This document shows positions 1 through 9,360 of a DNA stretch of 64,000 bases, piece after piece. This DNA comes from Piliocolobus tephrosceles (Eukaryota; Chordata; Mammalia; Primates; Cercopithecidae). The translations under genes were made by a program, and so were the position numbers. The notes beneath the pieces are model-generated. The model ran no database searches and was not told the origin of the DNA. It was given only the letters and a program-made list of their open reading frames with translations. Where the stretch lies: assembly GCF_002776525.5 (NCBI RefSeq), contig NC_045436.1:48045365-48109364 (forward strand), read 5' to 3'. The stretch's first letter is position 1. Every line of letters begins with the position of its first letter.

Positions 1-93
1 AGGAAGGAAGGAAGGAAGGAAGGAAGNNNNNNNNNNAAGGAAGGAAGGAAGGAAGGAAGGAAGGAAGGAAGGAAGGAAGGAAGGAAGGAAGGA
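1..93. repeat. (AAGG)n microsatellite with 10-base assembly gap
   Basis: Uninterrupted AAGG tetranucleotide repeat from the first base to 93, broken only by Ns at 27-36. The phase is continuous on both sides of the gap, so the Ns most likely stand for further repeat units of unknown number. The array probably extends to the left of the window. Confidence 0.97.
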
Positions 94-599
94 CACAGGA
101 CTGCCCACTCCTTTTCAAGCAGAGATCTGTTACAAATGAAAGCAGGATTTATTAAAACATTTATTTTCTGACTGTCTGCCAAGTTGTATCACTTGTTGAT
201 ACGGAGGATGATCTGAGAAGTAATCTGGCTTGCAGTCATTAATCACATGTCACTGCTTCACCTTGGGTGTTTAAGAACTTCCCTTCTGCCAAAGCAATGG
301 ATGACTATGCAGAGATTCATGTTATGACTTTTAAAACAAGAGTCTCAGAGACATAAAAATCTTGTACTCATAACATACTGAACATATAAGACTTCCGCTG
401 AACTATTTCTTGAAGAAATTAAAACATACTTCTCAGCTTCTTTGATGAGTGCCTATACCTACATCTCTTGAGAAAAATGAGTGAGTTTTCATGGCTCCCA
501 TTGAAACGCTTAGGTTAATGATTATGGTAATCTTTTCTTGTACCTCCAGAATGAAAGAGCACATAAAGTGGAAACAATCATTTTTTATAAAAATGACTC
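94..599. other. Unassigned intergenic sequence
   Basis: AT-rich DNA with no credible open frame, RNA gene or repeat that I can name. Confidence 0.5.
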
Positions 600-808
600 A
601 GACCTGGGGTTGAATCCCTGCACTAGCACTTAATATCTGTGGATGGCCTATGCCAAGACACTTAATCTCTGTGAGCTTCAATTTTCTCATCACTAAGATG
701 GGGATAACATTACCAGCCTCACAGGACTGGTGGCATCATGAAATATGATGTTGGTGAATGCATCTGGCACAGTGCCAGACTAGCAGATATTCAAAAAACC
801 TTTATTTC
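600..808 (+). mobile_element. MIR SINE
   Basis: Matches the MIR core and 3' part in order: the tRNA-related B-box-like 'ggttgaatccctg', then a 'cacttaatatctgtg' stretch, then 'ttttctcatcactaagatgggg', then the L2-like tail with 'ctggcacagtgcc'. The divergence is typical of this Mesozoic tRNA-derived SINE, which is non-autonomous and was mobilised by L2. Confidence 0.85.
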
Positions 809-1009
809 TATCTTTTCTTTTAACTGTTGTATTTATTTTTATTCATTATAAACTTTCCATGAACGTATGACTCATCTCTCCAACTTTATATATAAGTTTC
901 TCAAGGGTAGAAAAATTGTACTTCCTTTTCCTTCTATATGAATATAGGGCACTACACATAGTAATCAATATGGTATGTCTTTTTCCTAATTATAAAAATA
1001 ACATTTTCA

Positions 1010-1440
1010 CTTTAGCTGATTTAGAAAGTACTGAGACTGTAAAGAAAAATATTCTAAATTGCCCATAATGCAACACCATAGAGAGAGCCACTCATAACTC
1101 TTTTTGACATATTTCCTGCTAATATTTTCCCCGTGTGTATTTTTAATAATTAGGATCACGCAGTACCAAGACATTAGTGGTATGTTTAACTTTATACAAT
1201 GAATATTTCTCATATCAGTTTTTTTAATGTGAATTTTAAAAGCTGCATAATAGTCCATCAGCTGAATGTTCATGCTTTACTTTAACACACCACCACTTTT
1301 GCACATATTTCCAAATTTCCAGTTATAAATAATAATTCATGAAATGAAATTGCACATGAATCTTTGTAAAAATTTCCTGTGATTATATTTAAAAATTCCA
1401 TTAAGTGGAATTAAAAGATCGAAGGTAGAGTACTTTTTAA
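1010..1440 (-). mobile_element. L1M/L1ME 3' fragment
   Basis: Read on the minus strand this resembles the 3' half of an ancient L1. The plus strand shows the mirrored landmarks 'gctgcataatagtccatcagctgaatgttcat' in pieces and 'ttccattaagtggaatt'. It is strongly decayed and has no frame. The subfamily is a guess. Confidence 0.55.
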
Positions 1441-1636
1441 AGGACTCACCCTATTTACCCTCAAATTAATATAACTTTATGATTTTTACTTATTTATAAC
1501 AGAGTCCTAATACAAGATTTAAGCATTACAAATATTATTTCTGTGGAAAACCACTATATCTCTTGTTTATTGCTGTATTCCCTGTGACTTGTACATTATA
1601 GCAGCCCCAGAGATATTTGTAAAGTTAACTTGAATT

Positions 1637-1833
1637 ACCTTAAAACCTTGGCACTATTGACATTTTGTCCTGGATAACTGTAGAATGTTTAGCCGCATCT
1701 CTGAATTTTCCCTGCCTGAAGCCAGTAGCACTTCCTCAATTGTGACAATCAAAAATGTCCTCACTATTGCCATATGTCCCCTGAGGGGAAAAAAGCTTTC
1801 CCCTACACACACGCTACTGAGAAATATTGCCTT
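1637..1833 (-). mobile_element. MER20 (hAT-Charlie) element
   Basis: The plus strand reads as the reverse of MER20: 'ccttggcactattgacatttt', then 'tgtagaatgtttagc', 'gccagtagcac', 'ttgtgacaatcaaaaatgtc' and 'catatgtcccctgagggg'. The landmarks are in the right order over about 195 bp, close to the usual 219 bp. MER20 is a non-autonomous DNA transposon of placental mammals; some copies are known to act as enhancers in endometrial stromal cells. Confidence 0.85.
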
Positions 1834-1984
1834 ACGAACTAAATGCAAAACACCAGCAATTTCACTAACTGTAAATACAATCTTTAACATTGTGGTGCAT
1901 ATCACTTGTCTATGAATTTTCACATCTATAATAATTTTTAAATAGGAACATAACATTTATACACTTTTATAGCACGTTGTTTAC

Positions 1985-2660
1985 GCTTAATTACTTAAAG
2001 CATCTTGGGCTTCCATTTCTAACAATAATAAAGATTTATTTCATTCTCTTTAATGACTGAATACTTTTCCATTGTGTGGAGGCACCAAAATTTCTATAAC
2101 CAATCCCTATTGATATATATTCTGGTTGTTCTGAATTTCTTTACTACTATAGAAACTATGTCAGTTAAATACAAATACATATTTATATATACACATACAC
2201 ATATAAAAACACACTACATTCATCTTTAAATTCTCATCCACTTTCTTCATTAGTATAAATTCCCAGAAGTGGAAGACATTGCCAAGTTTTTCTTCAGAAA
2301 AATGGTACCAATTTATAGTTACAGAATTAAATTTAAGAATATACGAATTGTAGCAATTTTTATTTGCTTTTCTAATTTAATTTGAGAATGTGCAGATTCC
2401 CCCATACCCTTGTCATGCCTGATCTTATTAGTGTTTTACTTTTTTTCAGATATTTTATAAGAAATAAGTATTTTCATCTTAACTTACATTTCTTTGATTA
2501 CTGGTGAAGTTGTGTATCTTTTCATGTATTTTGAGGACAATTGGCATATCGTCATATGTTAATGGCCACTTCTTATGCTTTGCCAGTTCTTTTAGGGGGT
2601 GGTATTCATTTATTTTCTTAAATATTTGTAAAGGCTTTTCATATGTTAGACAAAAATAAA
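1985..2660 (-). mobile_element. L1M/L1ME 3' fragment
   Basis: A second ancient minus-strand L1 piece. On the plus strand the reversed end of ORF2 is visible: 'ttttccattgtgtgg', 'cccagaagtggaa', 'ggtaccaatttatag', 'catttctttgattactggtgaagttg', then 'atggccacttcttatgctttgcc'. It repeats the same part of L1 as 1010-1440, so the two are separate insertions or a duplicated piece. Confidence 0.65.
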
Positions 2661-4062
2661 AGAGAAGAAAGAGTAGTAAAGTTATTGGCTGAGCAAGTCA
2701 ACAGCAAATTAGGGGTCTTTAAAATATAGGCATTCTAAATCAGTGATTCTTAAAGTGTATGCTATGGACCTTTGGGAGACCAGGAAGATTAACAGCAGTT
2801 TCATACTAATACCAAACGTTACTGTCTATTTATATTTTACTCTCATTCTCTCATGAGTGTACAGTGGAGTTTTTTAAAGGGTAAATGACATGTGGTGACA
2901 TTATTCTTCTACTAACTAATGGAATGTGTGACTTTATATTCAGCAACTTGTAGAATTCTCTAAGATAATAGCTTTAGAACGTATGCATATATATGCATTT
3001 TGAGATATCAATTTATATTTATCTCAGTATTTCTAATGTGCCCTTTTAAGCTATCTTTTTTTCATCTTTTATAATCTTTTACTTCATTATTGTCCAAAAT
3101 ATAATTATTTTGAAATCCTGAAATTTCCTTATATTTCTGTAGAAGCCCAAAACAAAATAATTGTACATTGTGTTCTTGTTTGGTATCGACATTTTAATTT
3201 TTTGAAAATTTTTCTAATTTTTAAAAATTTCCCTAATACCATTATTTTAGTTAAGTAATGTTATTCTAAAGTAAATATAATTGATTTATACTATTTTTTC
3301 TTGTATTTAAGGATGAATTCTTGGCTTAAAATGGATACATCAAAAGACCTGCTTTCCTATCCTTCAGTTGCAATGTCTATTTCTGAAGATGCTGAAAAAG
3401 ATGATTTAGAATTTCATGATTAATGGAAGGGAGGAATCTAAAGAAATTGGATAATACTATAAATAAGAAATAAAAATTATTTGACAAAAGCTATCTTCCC
3501 CTTAGGGATTATATGTATTACTGATTTACCTTATTGTATCTTAATCAATAGAACATTTTCAAATAGCACCATATTGCCAGTTACATTGTGGTATCATTTT
3601 GAGACAAATCATTTGGGGTTATTAATATAAAGAATTGGACAGTTTAAACGCAGATGTGTTGAGCTATTTTAAAATTCAAAATTGTTACAGCTTTTCAACT
3701 CAAAATGAAGAAGCCAATGACGCGTCTTACAAAATAACTTATATATTGTATTGGCTGGAGAAGCACATACAATAGCTGAGAGACTAATAAAGCCTTATAT
3801 GATTGACATTGCTAATACCCACTGGTGAGAAGTTAGTAAAGTAAATCATGACACTGACACTTTCCAGTGACACAGTAACTTGTCACATTAAAGATTTAGC
3901 TGCAAACATGGAAAGTGAGTTAATATCTGCAGAGTTGCACTTTTGTCTTGCAAAATCTACAGACTTGGCTTTATTTGCTGTTTTACCTGTATTCATACAG
4001 AATCAGTACCAACCAGTCATAGTTTTCCTATCTGAATTATTGACAAAAAATGCAAATGATGA

Positions 4063-4558
4063 TGAAATATCACCCCCTCTTCAGTTGGATGAGGGAGCAA
4101 TTCTCATCCTAAGGTTATGGAGATGACCAAACATACAACACCCAACACTGAACAGATGAGATCGACCACAGTATATTAGTCACACATACTCACAACCTGG
4201 GGTAGGAGCACACCGCAACATGCTAGGGCCACATGAGGGTAACACTTGGGAAGACAGTGAACAAATAAAGGGTTGTGGGGGGTGGGGCAGACTTCGGTAG
4301 TATCAAGAAGGTGGGGCACCCCTGATTCCCAAGGGAAGATGCCATTGTCTTATTTAAATAATTCTGTAGTCTGGCAGGGATCTGAAAGTTACCACTCAGG
4401 ATAAGCCGGAATTACATTCATTTGATTTGATAAGGATTATTTGGCTAAGGCACCTTATCTGTAGGATCAGAATGGGGAGAGAAACTTGCAGGTAGGCCAT
4501 TGTTTAGGCACCAAACTGTAACAGTAGTCACTACAATTTTTCCTGCCATACTCTCACA
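4063..4558 (-). mobile_element. LTR-like insertion inside Charlie
   Basis: A block of about 495 bp with no similarity to Charlie interrupts the transposase gene. It can be framed by TG (4063) and CA (4558), as an LTR would be, but I find no matching 5-bp flanking duplication and do not recognise the family. Strand and exact ends are uncertain. An AATAAA lies on the plus strand near 4264. Confidence 0.4.
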
Positions 4559-5293
4559 GAAAGAAAAAAAAAAGTCATTTTCATTTAAGAATGCCCTTGA
4601 TATCCTTGATGAAACAGTAAATGGTATGCTTTTCATTAAATATCAACCATTGAGTAAACATCTTTTGAATATATTTTGTATAATGAAATGGAAAGTACAA
4701 ATACAACACTTCTATACACTGAAGTACAATGGCTGTCTCCAGGAGGAGCACTTGTGATCATTTAAGTTGTGAGCTGATCGTGCTGCTTTTTAATGGAACA
4801 CTATTTTTACTGAAACAATGAATGACAGATAAACTCAGGTTATTCAGACTTAGATATTTGGAAGACATCTTATCCTTCAAAGAAAACAACTGAGAGTATT
4901 TATTGGCCCTGACAAAATTTCAGCTTACAAGTGAAAATTTAAATTGTTAGAAAACTTGTGTGTGTTCCTATGAACTTGACAGTTCCCCAATACTTAATAA
5001 CTTTTCTGATGAGGTCAGTAGTGATATTGAATAATATGATTATTTGATGTATAATGGAACATATCATCATTTGGAAAATATTCATAACTCACTGAACTGA
5101 TATTTTCCAAATGTACACAGTTACAAAAGCATGTAAGAATAAATAACTGATTAAAAGTGCTAGTTAGACAATGGATTTTAATGTAATAGAGTGTAAAAAG
5201 CTCATTGGTATGTTATCAAATTCCACATTAATCTTTTAGAAAGTAATATTGGTCAAGTTTTAGTGCAGTATCAGAGAAGAATATTCTCAATTA

Positions 5294-6981
5294 CACTTAT
5301 GTGCTGCATAACAACCACATTTGTGATGGACCACATACCAGAATGGTCTCATAAGATTATAATAGAGTTGCAAAATTTATATTGCCTAGTGATATCGTAG
5401 CTATTGTAATGTGGTAGGGTAAGGGATTACTTACATATTTGTGGTGATGCTGCTGTAAACAAATCTAATCCTCTGGAAGAGTCTCAGGCAGGTCCTTCAG
5501 GAGGTATCCAGAACAAGGCACAGGAAATGACAGGTTCGTGAATGTTATTGCCCCTGAAGACTTTCCCATGGGACAAGATGCAGAGGTGGAAAGCAGTGAT
5601 ATTAATCATTTTGACCCTGTGTAGGCCTATGTTATTGTACGTGTTTAATAGAAAAACATCTTATACAATAAGAAAATAAAGAAAATATTTTTGTACAGCT
5701 GTTCAATGTGTTTGTTTTAAGCAAAGTGCTATTATAAGAATCAAAAGTTAAAAACATAAAAATGTTTACAAATTAAAAATGTAGTAAGCTAAGTTAATTT
5801 ATTATTGGAAAAAAAACTATTATTTTATGAATTTAGTGCAGCTCTGTAACTGCTCAATGGCTCTTCTTGCTGGTTGCCCAGATACAGCCTATTTGTCAGG
5901 GCCATGGAGTTGCAATAGAAGAAGAATTTTACACATGTAGGGTCTGCTGAATGGAAGACCAGAGTTTTATTTTTTCTAAAATCAGCCTCCCCAATAATTT
6001 GAGGGCTAAGGTTTTTCAAAGATAATTCAGGGGAAGGGGTGAGCGTGGCTAGGCAATGGGTGCTTTCTGCTGATTTTTGGGGGGTGCAATCATATAGAAT
6101 GGGAAATGGTCCTCATGTGCACTAAGTCACTTCTGGGTGTGGCCACAGGAGAGGTTGGCAGGTCTAGGTGGAGCCATTGGTCTTCAGACATGCAAAAACC
6201 CTGCGAAAGGCCAATCTTAGGTTCTACAATACTGATGTTATCTGAAGGAGTATTTGGAGAAGTTGCATATCTTCTAACCTCTGGAACAGTGGCTGGCAAT
6301 CCATTATTATGTATACCTTAGCAGAATTCAGGTTATTCTATCCTCTTAGCGTGGTGGTCTTTCATTAGCTTTCGAAGGTGGTTGAATTTTAGAGAAGGGC
6401 AACTATCACTTAAACTATAAACTGAATGTCTCCCAAAGTTAGCTTGGCTCAGGCCTAGGAATAATTAAGGGCAGACTGAAGACCAAAAGCAAGAAGGGGG
6501 TTGGTCAGATCAGATCTTCTTCACTGATAAGATTTTCTCACTGTTAAAATTTTTGCAAAGGTATTTTCAGCCTAAGCCTACACTGTTTATAAAGTCTACA
6601 GTAATGTCCCAAGCTTTCACATTCGTTCACTAATCTGTCACTGACTCATTCAGAGCAACTTACTGTCCTGCAAGCTTCATTCGTGGTAAGTTCCCTATAC
6701 AGCTGTACCAATTTTATCTTTTATACCATATTTTTGCTGTGCATTTTCTATGTTTAGATACACAAATACCATTGTGTTACAACTCCCTACAGTATTTAGT
6801 ACAGTACATGCTGTACAGGTTTGTAGCCCTAGAAGCAATAGGCTATGCCATATAGTCTAGGAGTGTAGTAAGCTAAACCATCTAACTTTGTGTGAGTACC
6901 TATAATATTTGCACAAGGATTAAATCGCTGGATGGCGCATTTCTGAGAAGGTATTCCCATCGTTAAGCAACTCATGACCTG
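5294..6981 (+). mobile_element. Tigger-family (MER2/Tigger2-like) DNA transposon
   Basis: The left end 'cacttatgtgctgcataac' follows a TA at 5292-5293. The right end 'cgttaagcaactcatgacc' closes near 6981, after which Charlie sequence resumes. Internal landmarks include 'gtcctcaggcaggtc'-type tail sequence around 5484-5510 and the last transposase codons ending in 'gaccctgtgtag' near 5624. Only the end of the transposase region remains, so this is a non-autonomous TcMar-Tigger copy. A solo LTR sits inside it. The exact subfamily name is uncertain. Confidence 0.75.
5845..6557 (-). mobile_element. Solo LTR of ERV1 type inside the Tigger element
   Basis: Tigger sequence is interrupted just after 'aatttagtgcag' (5831-5842) and resumes at about 6571 with 'cctaagcctacactgtttat'. 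On the minus strand the insert starts with TG and ends 'gttaca', and contains an AATAAA followed by 'actctggtcttcc', which fits the R/U5 border of a gammaretrovirus-like LTR. No internal retroviral sequence is present, so this is a solo LTR left by recombination. I cannot name the subfamily. Confidence 0.65.
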
Positions 6982-7127
6982 GAAAGGCTATTAAAAAAAC
7001 TTATCCTTCTTCCAATTACACATCTGAATGAAGCTAGTTTTTCTTTGTCCACTCAACCAAAACAACATATTAAAGCAGATTGGATGTAGAAGCAGTCATG
7101 AGGATTCAGCTACATTCTTATTTGTGC

Positions 7128-7412
7128 TTTTTTTTTTTTTTTAAGACAGAGTCTTGCTCTGTTGCCCAGGCTGGAGTGCTGTGGAGCGATCTCGGCTCAC
7201 TGCAACCTCTGTCGCCTGGCTTCAAGTGATTCTCCTGCCAGCCTCTGGAGTAGCTGGGATTTCAGGTGCCCGCTGCCACTCCCGGCTAATTTTTGGTAGA
7301 GACGGGGTTTCACCCCATTGGCCAGGCTGGTCTCCAACTCCTGACCTCGTGATCCAGCAGCCTCGGCCTTCCAAAGTGCTGGGATTACAGGCATGAGCCA
7401 CTGCACCCGGCC
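7128..7412 (-). mobile_element. AluS (Sc-like)
   Basis: T-run at 7128-7142 is the reversed A-tail; the element ends 'gcacccggcc' at 7412. Both monomers are complete. 'gacctcgtgatcc' on the plus strand fits AluSc or AluY. Flanks 'tttgtgctttt' and 'tgtttgcgtttt' are a diverged target-site duplication. It is inserted in the 3' part of the Charlie element. Confidence 0.95.
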
Positions 7413-7441
7413 TGTGTTTGCGTTTTAACACACAATTTTGT

Positions 7442-7674
7442 TTACATCCTCCTAAAGCTTCTGTCCTTATATTTGCAAATTTATTCTTTAATTCTTTCCT
7501 TTACTGTATATAATAAGTTGACAAGTTGTTCAGTCCTATTACTTATATTTCTGTAGAAACTGAGTCTATTTTATTTTAGTCTATACAACTTACTACCCTA
7601 ATTCAGGTCATCATAATCTTTCACTTGAATTATTGGTAAAGTCTCCTTATGGACATCAATGATTCAGTTAGAAA
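7442..7674. repeat. Local direct duplication, copy 1
   Basis: About 235 bp resemble 8601-8836 in the same orientation at roughly 85-88% by eye, with small indels. Shared stretches include 'caagttgttcagtcctatt' and 'gtcatcataatctttcactt'. Copy 1 is flanked on both sides by Charlie sequence, so it appears to be the inserted copy. Confidence 0.75.
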
Positions 7675-8154
7675 TCTCAGTCAGAGATTTCCAAAACTGT
7701 AAAACTCATTCTGAATTCTCAAATTCCATAAATGTAAACCAACTTCACTAAATTTAGTTATCTTTGGAATTTTTTCAACAAGTATATTATTTATGTATCA
7801 TATAAGGGATTTAATATTGATATGGAAAATAAATAAGTATTTTTAAATTTCTCAATTTGAATTTCAAATGTGATAAATATCAATAGATATAACCGATATA
7901 AACACAAGTTCCTTGGGATTCTTAGTAATTATTACAAGTATAAAGGGGTACTGAGACCTAAAAGTTTGAGATCCCCTATTTTAAAGAATATTTTTGTCAA
8001 GGAAAATGAAATATAAGTTTATAGACCTTCTATAGTTTATGTATTTTCCATTAGTCTATGTAGTTTCTTACGGAGAAAGCCTGTGTCCAGGGAGTAAAAG
8101 TTAGAATGACTTTTCTGAAGGGAAATAGCTAATATGTTTAAACATGTTCAGTTC

Positions 8155-8312
8155 TTGCTTTGTTTAATCCAGAAATGCCTCTTTTAAGAATTTATGATAA
8201 ATAAAAGAGGGCAAGTCCAAAATGTTTAAGTTTGTTCAAATATACATATAAATTTAAAACATTGTTCGTAAGTGGAAGAAAAGTAGAAGTGACTTAAATG
8301 TTCATCAATGCG
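8155..8312 (+). mobile_element. Possible L1M fragment
   Basis: Ends with 'gacttaaatgttcatcaatgc', resembling the ORF2 3' region of old L1s in sense orientation. The rest is too diverged for a firm call. Confidence 0.35.
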
Positions 8313-8399
8313 TATGTTACTGAAGATTTTTCTCTTGATTCTCTTTTTTTCTCCCTATATTACCATAACCACATTTCAAATGACTTCCAAACTGATAAA

Positions 8400-8840
8400 T
8401 TTAGTTGAAACTCTGAGTATTTCCAATATCTTGGGGAATTTTCTACTTGAATATGGAATGAATGTTGAAGATACTACCAGTATCTCAAAGTCAACATCTC
8501 AAAAGCCAGATGTATCTGTTGAACCATATAAAATTGCCAATACCAATTGTTTTTGCATCACAAAAACTGGAATTTTACATGATTCACCCTAATAAAATGT
8601 GACATCATCCTCCCAAAGCTTCCATCCTTACATTTAAAATTTCATTATTTTATTCTTTCATTTGCTGTGTTTAATAAGTTGGCAAGTTGTTCAGTCCTAT
8701 TGCTTACGTTTCTATAGAATCTGTGTCTCTAATTTATTTCCGTCCATACAGCTACTACCTTAGTTCAGGTCATCATAATCTTTCACTTGAATTATTGGTA
8801 AAGTCTCCTTATGGGTCTCAATGACTCAGTCAGAAAAACA
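8400..8840. mobile_element. Ancient interspersed repeat, containing duplication copy 2
   Basis: 'tctcaaagtcaacatctcaaaagcc' (split across two readings) and the later 'cttgaattattggtaaagtctcc' resemble a widespread old mammalian repeat of LINE type that I cannot name. The same family appears in the opposite orientation near 18230-19120 and 44430-44760. An open frame of 94 codons at 8308-8592 begins with a hydrophobic stretch but is explained by this repeat. Positions 8601-8836 are the partner of 7442-7674. Confidence 0.45.
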
Positions 8841-9082
8841 GTGTACCTACTCCATTCTAGGTCCTTGATTAAGGGGATGAAGGTGCAAAGATGAGTGGAA
8901 CATGAATAAATGCTACAGGGATTCAGGCTCTAGTGGACCAAGAAAAATGGACCTACCATCTAATATTCACAATAATAACACTTACAAAGCCTTCAGAGCA
9001 ACTGACGTCAAACATAGTGAAAGAAGTAAAGTATGTCTTCTGTATTCAAAGGAAAATATTTTAATGATTATTTGCCTTCATT

Positions 9083-9125
9083 CTTCTCTCTCTCTCTCTC
9101 TCTTTTTTTTTTTTTTTTTTTTTTT
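9083..9125. repeat. (TC)n followed by (T)n
   Basis: A CT dinucleotide tract passes into a long T-run. It may mark the reversed tail of a lost retroelement, but no element is attached to it. Confidence 0.95.
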
Positions 9126-9139
9126 CATTTTAAACTTAT

Positions 9140-9290
9140 TTACCTTTTACTATGAGCCAGACATTGTGGTCAAGCCTGGTGATACAGTGGTGAACGAAAC
9201 AGTAGTTAAGCTCTCCCCTCATGAATCTCACAGAGTAAATAGCAAGTCCATTAACAGTAGCATCACATATATAAACATATAATTACAAGC
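9140..9290 (-). mobile_element. L2 3' fragment
   Basis: The plus strand shows the reversed L2 end: 'actatgagccagacattgtgg', then 'gatacagtggtgaacgaaaca', then 'ctcccctcatgaatctcacag'. It is diverged but in the correct order. Confidence 0.7.
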
Positions 9291-9312
9291 AATGGTGGGA
9301 GTTTTAAGGGAA

Positions 9313-9360
9313 TTAAAAGTAATGGCAAAAAAAATGCATTTACTTTCACACTAACCTATA
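9313..9360. mobile_element. MADE1 (mariner-derived MITE), half copy
   Basis: 'ttaaaagtaatggcaaaa' followed by 'tttactttcacactaacct' matches one half of the 80-bp palindromic MADE1, which derives from Hsmar1. The other half is absent or unrecognisable on the left. A TA follows the terminal 'aaccta'. Confidence 0.75.

Larger units (their letters stand above)
3640..7125 (+). pseudogene. Broken hAT-Charlie transposase gene
   Basis: Transposase-like translation survives in three blocks: about 3640-4062 (the region around the first catalytic domain, with a frame running to about 4062), 4570-5290 (the insertion domain and C-terminal part) and 6982-7125 (the hAT dimerisation domain, cut by the Alu). 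Stops and frameshifts interrupt each block, and two large insertions separate them. The family cuts and pastes DNA through its terminal inverted repeats. This copy cannot make a protein. The open frame at 3848-4126 is residue of the transposase that runs on into the inserted LTR-like block. Confidence 0.75.
2741..7978 (+). mobile_element. Charlie1-like hAT transposon, both ends present, nested insertions
   Basis: Left terminus at 2741 begins 'cagtgattcttaaagtgt', a decayed hAT-Charlie inverted repeat. The right terminus 'aaaagtttgagatccccta' ends at 7978 and is its complement. Flanks 'ttctaaat' (2733-2740) and 'ttttaaag' (7979-7986) agree at 6 of 8 bases, as expected for an old 8-bp hAT target-site duplication. 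Removing the insertions (4063-4558, 5294-6981, 7128-7412 and about 7425-7760) leaves about 2.4 kb, near the 2.7 kb I recall for Charlie1. The subfamily name is tentative; the hAT-Charlie class is firm. Confidence 0.8.

Noticed and set aside
8308..8592. 94-codon frame with a hydrophobic, signal-peptide-like start
   Set aside because: The sequence belongs to an ancient interspersed repeat. The hydrophobic start comes from a T-rich stretch and there is no supporting promoter or homology.
8902..9282. 126-codon open frame
   Set aside because: It reads through the (TC)n/(T)n tract and a reversed L2, which gives the Ser-Leu and Phe runs. Not a protein.
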